From: Bacteroidia bacterium
Lineage (GTDB): Bacteria; Bacteroidota; Bacteroidia; B-17B0; Aurantibacillaceae
Direction: 5' to 3'
NCBI GenBank assembly: GCA_025455485.1
Contig: JALOMJ010000002.1
Span: 1 to 64,000, forward strand
DNA length: 64,000 nucleotides
In this document: piece after piece, positions 27,636 through 36,337 of the stretch
Position numbering within the stretch: position 1 is the first letter of the stretch
Layout of the letters: each line of letters begins with the position of its first letter
The notes under the pieces: model-generated
Told to the model about the DNA's origin: nothing
Database searches by the model: none
What the model saw: the letters and a program-made list of their open reading frames with translations, nothing else
Position numbers and translations under genes: made by a program

Positions 27636-27762
27636 ACTTCGCACCAAATGTCTTGTTTATACAAGAGTCATGGGGTATCACAGGCCGGTAGAAAGTTTTA
27701 ATATAGGAAAAAAGGGTGAACACAAACAACGAAAACATTTCGAAGAACTTCGCTGCGCATAA
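27595..27762 (+). CDS. Detached NrdD glycyl-radical domain (55 aa)
   Basis: MKTTTQQLLEQHNELRTKCLVYTRVMGYHRPVESFNIGKKGEHKQRKHFEELRCA; RVMGY glycyl-radical motif; +1 frame relative to nrdD; absent from ORF track because it is under 60 aa. Confidence 0.85.
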   Translation: MKTTTQQLLEQHNELRTKCLVYTRVMGYHRPVESFNIGKKGEHKQRKHFEELRCA

Positions 27763-28432
27763 AGTTTTATACAGCATTAGTCCGTTTACGCTATTGGATT
27801 ATCCCGATAAAACGGCTGCTATACTGTGGTTTGCCGGATGTAACATGCGGTGTGCGTACTGTTATAACCCTGAGATTGTTTATGGAAAGGGAAAACAATC
27901 CTATGCCGAGGCATTGTGCTTTCTTGATACCAGAAGGGGTCTTTTGGATGCTGTTGTGCTAAGCGGTGGAGAATGCAGTATACACAAACACCTTCCGGAA
28001 TTTATCACGACTATCAAACGTATGGGATTTCTGGTGAAAATGGATACAAATGGATCCAAACCTGGTTTATTACGTTACCTTTTACAAAATCGTTTACTGG
28101 ACTATGTCGCTTTGGATTTCAAGGCACCTAAGAATAAATTTAATTCCATCACTGGATCAAAACTTTATTTTTATTTCCTGGAGAGTCTGAGGTTGCTTTT
28201 ATCCTCCGGAATCAAATTTGAAGTAAGAAGCACAATACACTCTGACCTTCTTAATCAATATGATTTTGAAAGCATGCTGCAATTGCTTGAGACAGAAGGA
28301 TACACAGGAGCGTATTACCTGCAAAATTTCAGAAATGGGGTGGATACTCTGCTAAACCTGAGGGAGTCAGAATCAAATTATCTGACTGATATCAATAAAA
28401 AATCGGATATAAAAGTCCTTTTTCGTCAATAA
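27716..28432 (+). CDS. nrdG: Anaerobic RNR-activating radical SAM protein
   Basis: CNMRCAYCYNPEI; follows nrdD. Confidence 0.92.
   Translation: MNTNNENISKNFAAHKVLYSISPFTLLDYPDKTAAILWFAGCNMRCAYCYNPEIVYGKGKQSYAEALCFLDTRRGLLDAVVLSGGECSIHKHLPEFITTIKRMGFLVKMDTNGSKPGLLRYLLQNRLLDYVALDFKAPKNKFNSITGSKLYFYFLESLRLLLSSGIKFEVRSTIHSDLLNQYDFESMLQLLETEGYTGAYYLQNFRNGVDTLLNLRESESNYLTDINKKSDIKVLFRQ
28403..28420. promoter_or_regulatory. Degenerate Rrf2-type box TCGGATATAAAAGTCCTT in 3' end of nrdG
   Basis: Left half perfect, right half GTCC only. Confidence 0.35.
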
Positions 28433-28433
28433 A

Positions 28434-28447
28434 ATGAGATTTGTCAT
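28434..28447. promoter_or_regulatory. Crp/Fnr-type palindrome ATGAGATTTGTCAT upstream of copper-uptake genes
   Basis: One mismatch from ATGAY-N4-RTCAT. Confidence 0.5.
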
Positions 28448-28491
28448 GTTACGAAAATTACAATCTAGTACCTTTGGCCCGGTATCCCAAA

Positions 28492-28878
28492 GTGAAAGGT
28501 TTGTTGCTCATAGCGGTTTTACTGAGTGTAATGGCTCAGAGTTTCAGTAAGGTTATACTCATTTCTAATTATCTGTTAAACAAACAGGAGATTACGATTC
28601 GGTATTGTGAGAACAGGGCAAAACCAGCTCTTAACTGTCAGGGTATGTGTCAACTAAAGAAAAAGCTGGCAGAGGAAAACACAAAAGACAATCAAGGACG
28701 TACCCCCTTGATCGAGTGGAGTGAGGTTTTGCTTTTTCACAGAGAAACAGAATCGCTTTTAAAAATACCCGTTCCGGAAGGATTTAATCATTTTAGCACT
28801 TGCTTCTGTCCAAAAACCAGTAGCTATCAAAATTCAATTTTTCATCCGCCTTCCCTTATTCGCACTCGTTTCACCTAA
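28492..28878 (+). CDS. Small Cys-containing hypothetical protein with N-terminal hydrophobic segment
   Basis: RYCENRAKPALNCQGMCQLKKKL; first gene of TonB-receptor module; GTG start inferred. Confidence 0.6.
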   Translation: MKGLLLIAVLLSVMAQSFSKVILISNYLLNKQEITIRYCENRAKPALNCQGMCQLKKKLAEENTKDNQGRTPLIEWSEVLLFHRETESLLKIPVPEGFNHFSTCFCPKTSSYQNSIFHPPSLIRTRFT

Positions 28879-29002
28879 TCCAAAAAGGTGCATAGCACGC
28901 CTGTGTTTTAAGCACAGTGGCTTTTAATACAAACATATTATTTACTAATTCATCGATATGAACAGTTGTATTCTGTTCGAAAAAAACTATATTAAATTTA
29001 TT

Positions 29003-29845
29003 ATGAAAAACCGAATTCAATTTTTATACATCATTCTGATTACTTCCGCGTTATTTTTTAGCTGTAAAAAGGAAGAAACAAAACCGGCAACGGTTCCAAC
29101 ACCAGCCCCCGTGCCAAATGAAACCTTACTCAAGATTGGTGAAACCTACCTCATGGGTGCAAATGCAAAGGCTATTGTGTTTGCTAAAAAAGCATTTGAA
29201 ACCGGATACAATGAGGTGTATGTGGCACTTTATGATTCGCTGGACGGCAGCAGATTAAGCGGGGGGCACTTTGATGTAATGCCAATGATGGACATGGGCA
29301 TGATGCAACATTCTTGTCCGGTGGAAAACACGGAAGATACGATTACCACAAACGGGTATTTTAAATCTACGGTCTATTTTTCAATGGCGGGAACCGCTTC
29401 ACAATGGAAGCTAAACTTTTCTTTTCACAACCATAAAACTGAAACAGAGGGTATGGGCAGTGTTGGAGTGGATGTTAAGGCGAGCACACCCTCAAAGTTT
29501 AAAACTACCACACTTAGTCTGGATAGCAATAAAGTGTTATTTCTTTCCTTTTTAGAACCTTCTAAACCGATTGTAGGAATTAACGATTTCGAAATAGTGC
29601 TACACCATAAGAAATCAGGTATGGTATATACACCAGTTGAAAATTACACTATTGAAATAGAACCTAACATGCCAAGCATGGGACATGGCTCTCCTAATAA
29701 TGTAAATCCTGTACATGAGAGCAAAGGCCATTACAAAGGAAAAGTAAATTACACCATGACCGGTTTGTGGCAAGTGAAGCTCAAAATTTATAAAAATGGT
29801 ACTTTGATTAGTGACAACCAATATTTTGAAATGACTTTGGAATAA
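29003..29845 (+). CDS. YtkA/FixH-like domain lipoprotein, Met/His-rich
   Basis: Signal MKNRIQFLYIILITSALFFSC; GHFDVMPMMDMGMMQHSCP; start moved to 29003. Confidence 0.7.
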   Translation: MKNRIQFLYIILITSALFFSCKKEETKPATVPTPAPVPNETLLKIGETYLMGANAKAIVFAKKAFETGYNEVYVALYDSLDGSRLSGGHFDVMPMMDMGMMQHSCPVENTEDTITTNGYFKSTVYFSMAGTASQWKLNFSFHNHKTETEGMGSVGVDVKASTPSKFKTTTLSLDSNKVLFLSFLEPSKPIVGINDFEIVLHHKKSGMVYTPVENYTIEIEPNMPSMGHGSPNNVNPVHESKGHYKGKVNYTMTGLWQVKLKIYKNGTLISDNQYFEMTLE

Positions 29846-31842
29846 TGATTAAAGTTATTAATTTATTTAACGGGCTTTTTTTAAGCTGGAGTCTTTGTGC
29901 ACAAACCGTGCACAAAGACTCCTTAATTAAAACAGTTGAATTAGAGGAGGTTTGTATTATAAAAGATGTTGACCCAGACCAATCATTTGGTTTTTTGAGA
30001 AGTAGTAAATTAGCCAGCACAGAGGATATTCTCGCACGTATGCCGGGAGTCAACCTTACCAAGCGCGGTGCCTTCGGTTTAGAGCCCGGGTTACGCAATT
30101 ACAATGGGGCACAAACCAATTTAGTTATTGACGGCATGCGCATGTATGGTGCTTGCACCGATAAAATGGATCCTGTATCTATTTACATTGAACCGGGGAA
30201 TTTACAAAGCATTGAGGTGGCTCAGGGGGCTTCCGGGGCTCAAGTGGGAAGTACCATTGGCGGCCAGATTAACATGAAGATGAGGGAACCTGAGGCCAAT
30301 TGCCATAAGCGCTTCAAAGGTGTTTTTGCGCAAACATACATGTCTGTAAACAACGCTTACAACGGCAATCTTAATTTTGAGCAATCCTTTACCAAATGGG
30401 CTTACCGCCTTAGCGGAACTTATCGCAATGCGGGAAACTATACAGCCGGTGGTGACAGCCTTATTGAGCATTCGGCCTATAGTAAAGCCAATCTTTCAGG
30501 CAATGTACTGTACAAGTTCAATGAAAAACACAGGATTAAATTGGATGTGTTGGGCGACTGGGGCCGAAATATTGGATACCCTGCTTTGCCCATGGATGTT
30601 GGAAGGGCAGATGCTGGTATCTATGCTTTGACACACAACTTAAACATCAATAAAGGGCTCTTTAAGCAAAACGAATTTAAGGTATACTACAATTCAGTTT
30701 ACCATGAAATGGACGACACCCAGCGACCCGAGGCGCCCATGCACATGGATATGCCCGGATGGAGCCAAACCATTGGATTTTACAATGAATTAAGCGGAAC
30801 AGGGAATCTAAAGCTTCGTTTTGATTACCACACCGCATATACGAGGGCAGACATGATAATGTACCCGGCAAATGAGGCTGAAATGTACATGCAAACTTTA
30901 CCTGAAAATAATCTGCATGATTTTGGGATTGCTTTTGGAAAAACAGTCCAATTTCAGGCTCAACAGCAACTTCATTTGAATTTTAGATTGGACTACTATT
31001 CACATGCTGTAGCAGATGGTTTTGGCGCTTCTCAATGGACGGTTTATAATGAAGATGTAACCGTTTCTCAAAACAACCTGCTTAAAAATGCAAGTGTGGG
31101 CTACTCGAAAAAAATAAAACAAAATAGTTTGTTATTCTTTACTATGGCATACGGTGAGAGAATACCGAGTGCAAATGAACGTTATGGGTATTACTTATTT
31201 AACCGTCAGGATATGTACGACTATTTGGGTAATCAGCACTTAAATCCGGAACAATCCGTGCAAGGCGAATTACGCTTTGAACAAAAATTCAAGAACATTG
31301 AGTATCATGCCAATGTATTTTACCATCATACTCTAAATTATATTTATGCCTACCGTATGGAAGGGCACAGCCAGATGACCATAGGAGCGCTCGGTTTAAA
31401 AACTTACAAAAATATTTCATATGCGGTTAGTCAGGGATTTGAAGCCGGAGCAAAAGCGCAATTGGGAGCCTCAATTTCTTATATAGCCAATTTAAAATAT
31501 GTTTTTACTCAAACCTACGATGGCCAGGCACTTCCACTTGTTCCCCCGTTTAAATTGCAACATGCTTTACGCTATACTTATAAATTTTATCAACTTCAGT
31601 TAGAGCACGATTTTGGTGCCGCGCAGAATAGAATCAACACCGATTTCGGAGATAAAGCCACGCCGGCCTTTAACGTATTTAACTTCAGAGCGTCTAGAAA
31701 CATAATAATTAAAAACACAGTTCTCCAACTGGCATTAGCGTGTGAGAATATGTTCGACCTGCTTTACCATGAGCACCTCGATATAGGTCAGGTGCCCCGT
31801 TTCGGAAGAAGCTTTAATGTAAATCTGAATTTCATTTTCTAA
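29845..31842 (+). CDS. TonB-dependent receptor, NosA/OprC-like copper uptake
   Basis: Plug with GACTDKMDP (CxxxM); beta-barrel C-terminus FNVNLNFIF. Confidence 0.85.
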   Translation: MIKVINLFNGLFLSWSLCAQTVHKDSLIKTVELEEVCIIKDVDPDQSFGFLRSSKLASTEDILARMPGVNLTKRGAFGLEPGLRNYNGAQTNLVIDGMRMYGACTDKMDPVSIYIEPGNLQSIEVAQGASGAQVGSTIGGQINMKMREPEANCHKRFKGVFAQTYMSVNNAYNGNLNFEQSFTKWAYRLSGTYRNAGNYTAGGDSLIEHSAYSKANLSGNVLYKFNEKHRIKLDVLGDWGRNIGYPALPMDVGRADAGIYALTHNLNINKGLFKQNEFKVYYNSVYHEMDDTQRPEAPMHMDMPGWSQTIGFYNELSGTGNLKLRFDYHTAYTRADMIMYPANEAEMYMQTLPENNLHDFGIAFGKTVQFQAQQQLHLNFRLDYYSHAVADGFGASQWTVYNEDVTVSQNNLLKNASVGYSKKIKQNSLLFFTMAYGERIPSANERYGYYLFNRQDMYDYLGNQHLNPEQSVQGELRFEQKFKNIEYHANVFYHHTLNYIYAYRMEGHSQMTIGALGLKTYKNISYAVSQGFEAGAKAQLGASISYIANLKYVFTQTYDGQALPLVPPFKLQHALRYTYKFYQLQLEHDFGAAQNRINTDFGDKATPAFNVFNFRASRNIIIKNTVLQLALACENMFDLLYHEHLDIGQVPRFGRSFNVNLNFIF

Positions 31843-31881
31843 AAATTCAGTGATTTATCTGAAAAAAGGGTTGTATTTATT

Positions 31882-33117
31882 TTAAGGCGTTAGTGAAGCC
31901 CTGTCTGATTGCTTTTTTACCTGTGAAAGGAAGAGTAGGAGTGTGCCCATGCTGAGCAGCAAAGCCACAATAAACAAGGTTTCGTTTACATGGGGTACAA
32001 TAAAATAACTGAAGGACGCTATGCCTTGTACTGCCAATACCACTTCATTGAAAAACACCCCCGATAAAAAAAACACAAAACCCAGAGCGCTCAGTACGTT
32101 TCTGTGCAGTAAATTTTGAACATAACTATACACTAAAAGGAAAACAGTAATTATTGCTAAAAGTACAAGATGCAGATAGGCAATAACAATAGGTCGAAAT
32201 CCAAAAGCCAATTTTGCTATGATGGGAATGGTAGAACCAAGCTGCAAAAAGAGTTTTATGGTAAACGCCAGAATTACAAAAAGAAACACATAAAGACTTA
32301 ATTTATCGGGTGCCGATACCTTTACTTTCACTTGTTTTAGATAGCCAAGCACTTTTAGCCATCCAAAAAGTTGCACAATTGCAGCAACAATTACAATAAG
32401 GTATAACCAAAGAGGGATGTTGGCCCATAAAACGGAAAGAAAATACGCCGGTATAGCGGAGATAAAAAATAAAGTAAACATGTTCTTGCTGTAAGGGAAT
32501 TGCGGGTACCTGTCTTTAAGTGCATTTAGGGCTAAGCCAAAGCAAGAAAAAAGAAAAAAACCATTGTATTGAAAATGAAGGTAGAAATATACTGCAGCCA
32601 GGTACCAATTCTCGTTAAAATTTCGAGAAGCCATAATGTATGCGAGATAAAGTGTGCCGGCCGACGAAATAATATTAAACCATAGGGACGCTCTGAACCA
32701 GTTATTATCGCATTTATTTTCATCCGTTTTGCGTAAATCTTTAAGAAAATAATAAGCAAAAAAACAGGCCACAACAATCGTACAGGATGAAAGCAGAATA
32801 GAGCTTAAGGAATAGCCGTAAATGAAAAAAGAAACCAGCATGCCATAAGAGCAAATGAGGTTAATAGTTAATAGTCGTTCATAGGGTTTTAAAACCAGGG
32901 CATCTGTCTTTCTGGTAAGATAATGAATCAATAAAGTGTAAATGGTGTGACTTATCCATCCTGCAAAGGCAAAATGAGAGTGCGCATATTGAATGTATTT
33001 TTGATTGAAATGCGGGAATTCAAAGCCTATCTTATAGCGCATCAGTGAACCCAATAGAGCCACCAAAAACAGGTTAAACAGGGAAATACCTAACCAAAAT
33101 CGGGGTTTAAATGCCAT
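31882..33117 (-). CDS. Polytopic membrane protein resembling heme-copper oxidase subunit I
   Basis: About 12 TM; QYAHSHFAFAGW, YFYLHFQYNGFFLF, RPIVIAYLHLVLL. Confidence 0.5.
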   Translation of the reverse strand: MAFKPRFWLGISLFNLFLVALLGSLMRYKIGFEFPHFNQKYIQYAHSHFAFAGWISHTIYTLLIHYLTRKTDALVLKPYERLLTINLICSYGMLVSFFIYGYSLSSILLSSCTIVVACFFAYYFLKDLRKTDENKCDNNWFRASLWFNIISSAGTLYLAYIMASRNFNENWYLAAVYFYLHFQYNGFFLFSCFGLALNALKDRYPQFPYSKNMFTLFFISAIPAYFLSVLWANIPLWLYLIVIVAAIVQLFGWLKVLGYLKQVKVKVSAPDKLSLYVFLFVILAFTIKLFLQLGSTIPIIAKLAFGFRPIVIAYLHLVLLAIITVFLLVYSYVQNLLHRNVLSALGFVFFLSGVFFNEVVLAVQGIASFSYFIVPHVNETLFIVALLLSMGTLLLFLSQVKKQSDRASLTP

Positions 33118-33312
33118 AAAAATATATTTTGTTGAATTAATCTAAACCAAGTACAGCAAATTTTAAGTAAACTGTCCTGAATACCAAATTCGGTTTTTTG
33201 AACATTTTTTTTACTTTTAAACAGATTCCAGCTGCTTAAAATAACCTCTGTTTTTTAATTAAAATGCTCAACAAACTTAAGCCGAAATTCGCTGTCATTT
33301 GTATTATTGAAG

Positions 33313-33326
33313 ATGATAAATGTCAT
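33313..33326. promoter_or_regulatory. Crp/Fnr-type palindrome ATGATAAATGTCAT
   Basis: Matches ATGAY-N4-RTCAT; TATCTTTG -7-like element at 33370-33377. Confidence 0.65.
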
Positions 33327-33408
33327 TTAAATCAATCAATGTAATGCACAACATACAAACTCCGTAGGTTATCTTTGCAGCATATGAATACAAATTAAGT
33401 CTATCACA

Positions 33409-33702
33409 TTGGAAACACTAAAACTACAAGTCGATAACCTTAAGTGCGGTGGGTGTGCGAACACCATTAAAAATGGCTTGCGCCAATTAGAGGGCATAAA
33501 AGAGGTGCTGGTAAACCCAGAGGAGCAGTGGGTAGAAATTACGAGTGAGCGTGCCATTGACCAGGAGGCCGTTTTAAATAAACTAAGGGCCATGGGATAT
33601 CCTAAAACCGGAACAACAGAAGGTTTAGAAAAGCTCGGACGCCATCTTCAGTCTTATGTAAGTTGTGCAATCGGCAGACTGGAAGGAGAGGATAAAAACT
33701 AA
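33409..33702 (+). CDS. Heavy-metal-associated (HMA) domain protein
   Basis: CGGCANTIKNGL metal-binding motif; TTG start. Confidence 0.8.
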   Translation: METLKLQVDNLKCGGCANTIKNGLRQLEGIKEVLVNPEEQWVEITSERAIDQEAVLNKLRAMGYPKTGTTEGLEKLGRHLQSYVSCAIGRLEGEDKN

Positions 33703-33706
33703 AGTT

Positions 33707-33742
33707 CTGACCTCTGTCACACAGGCAAATGATTTTAATCAT
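33707..33742. promoter_or_regulatory. Tandem Crp/Fnr-type boxes CTGACCTCTGTCAC and ATGATTTTAATCAT upstream of cco operon
   Basis: Two 14-bp palindromes, centres 22 bp apart; TACTTTTA -7-like element at 33765-33772. Confidence 0.65.
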
Positions 33743-33779
33743 AATTTAGTATAAATTGCACCATTACTTTTACCACCCG

Positions 33780-33971
33780 ATGAGCGTAATGTTTATTTTA
33801 ATTTCAGCCAGCCTTATTATAGCCCTCGGTTTTCTGGCCGCATTTATCTGGTCGGTGCGTTCCGGCCAATACGAAGATGATTATACGCCATCGGTGCGCA
33901 TGCTTTTTGAGGATGCAAAACCCACAACAACTAATCAGGAACCTCAATCAAAAGAAATAAAAAACACCTAA
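33780..33971 (+). CDS. ccoS: cbb3 oxidase assembly protein CcoS
   Basis: Single TM; AFIWSVRSGQYEDDYTPSVRML. Confidence 0.85.
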   Translation: MSVMFILISASLIIALGFLAAFIWSVRSGQYEDDYTPSVRMLFEDAKPTTTNQEPQSKEIKNT

Positions 33972-33981
33972 ACCCCGTCTT

Positions 33982-36111
33982 ATGGAATTACAAAAATTCA
34001 GCTACGACAACAAAATTGTTAAACAGTTCGCTTACGCCACCATGCTTTGGGGGCTGGTAGGCATGCTGGTTGGATTAACTGCAGCTTTGCAATTGTTTAT
34101 CCCGGCATTAAATTTTGATTTGCCTTATACCACATACGGCCGTTTAAGGCCCATTCACACCAATGCAGTGATTTTTGCTTTTGTGGGTAATGGAATTTTT
34201 ATGGGAGTGTATTATTCTCTTCAGCGATTGGTAAAAGCCCGAATGTTTAGTGATTTTTTAAGTGCCATACACTTTTGGGGTTGGCAGTTAATCATTGTTT
34301 TAGCCGCCGTGAGTTTGGCATTAGGCTATACCACCGGTAAAGAATATGCCGAATTGGAGTGGCCTATTGACATTCTGATCACACTAATCTGGGTAGTGTT
34401 TGGTTGGAACATGTTTGGTACTATTTTACGTCGCCGCGAACGCCATTTATACGTGGCCATTTGGTTTTATATTGCAACGTTCATTACTGTGGCCATGCTA
34501 CACATTGTAAACTCCATTGAAATTCCGGTTTCACTTACAAAATCGTATTCCTGGTACGCCGGCGTGCAAGATGCTTTGGTGCAATGGTGGTACGGGCATA
34601 ATGCTGTGGCCTTCTTCCTTACAACGCCTTATCTGGGCTTGATGTACTATTTTATTCCAAAAGCCGCTAACCGCCCTGTGTATTCTTACCGATTATCAAT
34701 CATTCACTTTTGGGCACTGATTTTTTTATACATCTGGGCCGGTCCGCATCATTTGCTTTACACCGCTGTTCCCGATTGGGCGCAATCACTGGGCGTGGTA
34801 TTTTCAGTAATGCTCATCGCGCCGTCCTGGGGCGGCATGATTAATGGTTTACTTACCCTACGCGGCGTGTGGGACAAAGTGAGAGAAGACATCGTGTTAA
34901 AGTTTATGGTGGTAGCCGTAACCGCTTACGGTATGGCCACTTTTGAAGGACCAATGCTTTCATTAAAGAATGTAAATGCCATTGCTCACTTTACCGATTG
35001 GATTGTGGCGCATGTGCACGTTGGTGCATTGGGCTGGAACGGTTTTCTCACCTTCGGCATTTTGTATTACCTCATTCCTAAAATGTTCAATACACGTTTG
35101 TATTCAAACAAACTGGCCAACATGCATTTTTGGATTGGTACTTTGGGTATTTTATTGTACGCAGTGCCAATGTATTGGGCTGGCTTTATGCAAAGTTCCA
35201 TGTGGAAGGATTTTACACCCGAAGGCCAGTTAAAATGGCAGTTTTTGGATACAGTAACGAAAATGATTCCATTTTATGCAGCCCGTGCAGTGGGCGGAAC
35301 CTTGTACCTCACCGGGGTAATTATCATGACCTACAACCTCATTAAAACGGTAAAAATGGGACAATTTACCGCCAACGAACAAACAGAAGCCATGGCTTTA
35401 AGCGGCGAATACCACGCCCATGCCAAAGATCACTGGCACCGTTGGATTGAGCGTAAGCCTATACAATTTATGATTGCCAGTTTGGTAGTAGTGGCCATAG
35501 GAGGAATTATTGAGTTCGTTCCTGCGTTTCTGGTTAAATCCAATATCCCTACCATCTCTAGCGTGAAACCTTATACCCCGCTTGAACTGGAAGGAAGAGA
35601 CATTTATGTTAGAGAAGGTTGTTATACCTGCCACTCTCAAATGATTCGTCCATTCAGAAGCGAAACCGCCCGCTATGGAGAATATTCAAAAGCAGGGGAA
35701 TTTGTTTATGATCACCCATTCCAGTGGGGCTCTAAACGCACGGGTCCGGATCTGGCGAGGGAAGGCGGCAAGTATCCAGACAGCTGGCACTACAACCACA
35801 TGCTGGAGCCAAACTCTATGTCGCCGGGCTCAATTATGCCTACCTACAGTTGGTTACTTGACGATGATTTTGATGCGGCAGGCATTGCAGCTAAAATTAG
35901 GGCCATGCAAACATTGGGCGTTCCTTATCCTGAAGGGTATGATAAAATTGCCGAGGCCGACATGATGAAACAGGCGGAGATGATAGCGGTCGGATTAAAA
36001 AAGGATGGTATTGAAACGGAACCACAAAAAGAGATTGTGGCCATGATTGCCTACCTGCAACGACTGGGAAAAGACATTAAAAATTCAGAAAAAGCACAAT
36101 TAACCAAATAA
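33982..36111 (+). CDS. ccoNO: Fused cbb3 oxidase subunits I and II (CcoNO)
   Basis: CcoN heme-copper core followed by CcoO heme site EGCYTCHSQMIRPF in one ORF. Confidence 0.95.
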   Translation: MELQKFSYDNKIVKQFAYATMLWGLVGMLVGLTAALQLFIPALNFDLPYTTYGRLRPIHTNAVIFAFVGNGIFMGVYYSLQRLVKARMFSDFLSAIHFWGWQLIIVLAAVSLALGYTTGKEYAELEWPIDILITLIWVVFGWNMFGTILRRRERHLYVAIWFYIATFITVAMLHIVNSIEIPVSLTKSYSWYAGVQDALVQWWYGHNAVAFFLTTPYLGLMYYFIPKAANRPVYSYRLSIIHFWALIFLYIWAGPHHLLYTAVPDWAQSLGVVFSVMLIAPSWGGMINGLLTLRGVWDKVREDIVLKFMVVAVTAYGMATFEGPMLSLKNVNAIAHFTDWIVAHVHVGALGWNGFLTFGILYYLIPKMFNTRLYSNKLANMHFWIGTLGILLYAVPMYWAGFMQSSMWKDFTPEGQLKWQFLDTVTKMIPFYAARAVGGTLYLTGVIIMTYNLIKTVKMGQFTANEQTEAMALSGEYHAHAKDHWHRWIERKPIQFMIASLVVVAIGGIIEFVPAFLVKSNIPTISSVKPYTPLELEGRDIYVREGCYTCHSQMIRPFRSETARYGEYSKAGEFVYDHPFQWGSKRTGPDLAREGGKYPDSWHYNHMLEPNSMSPGSIMPTYSWLLDDDFDAAGIAAKIRAMQTLGVPYPEGYDKIAEADMMKQAEMIAVGLKKDGIETEPQKEIVAMIAYLQRLGKDIKNSEKAQLTK

Positions 36112-36121
36112 AGCCAAACTC

Positions 36122-36301
36122 ATGAAATTCATCAACTACCTCCAATCGATATCGGGCGTGGGCATTTTCCCGCTGATTTCACTGCTTATGTTTTTTGTGT
36201 TTTTTGCTGCCGTAACCTGGTATGTGTTTAGAGTGGACAAAACTTACATTGAGCGCGCCAGTCGTATTCCAATGAATGAAGAGCCAACAACAGAAGTTTA
36301 A
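36122..36301 (+). CDS. ccoQ: CcoQ-like small membrane protein (59 aa)
   Basis: MKFINYLQSISGVGIFPLISLLMFFVFFAAVTWYVFRVDKTYIERASRIPMNEEPTTEV; below ORF-track cutoff. Confidence 0.75.
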   Translation: MKFINYLQSISGVGIFPLISLLMFFVFFAAVTWYVFRVDKTYIERASRIPMNEEPTTEV

Positions 36302-36337
36302 AAAAATAGTATTTATATCCATTTAAATTTAATTTTT

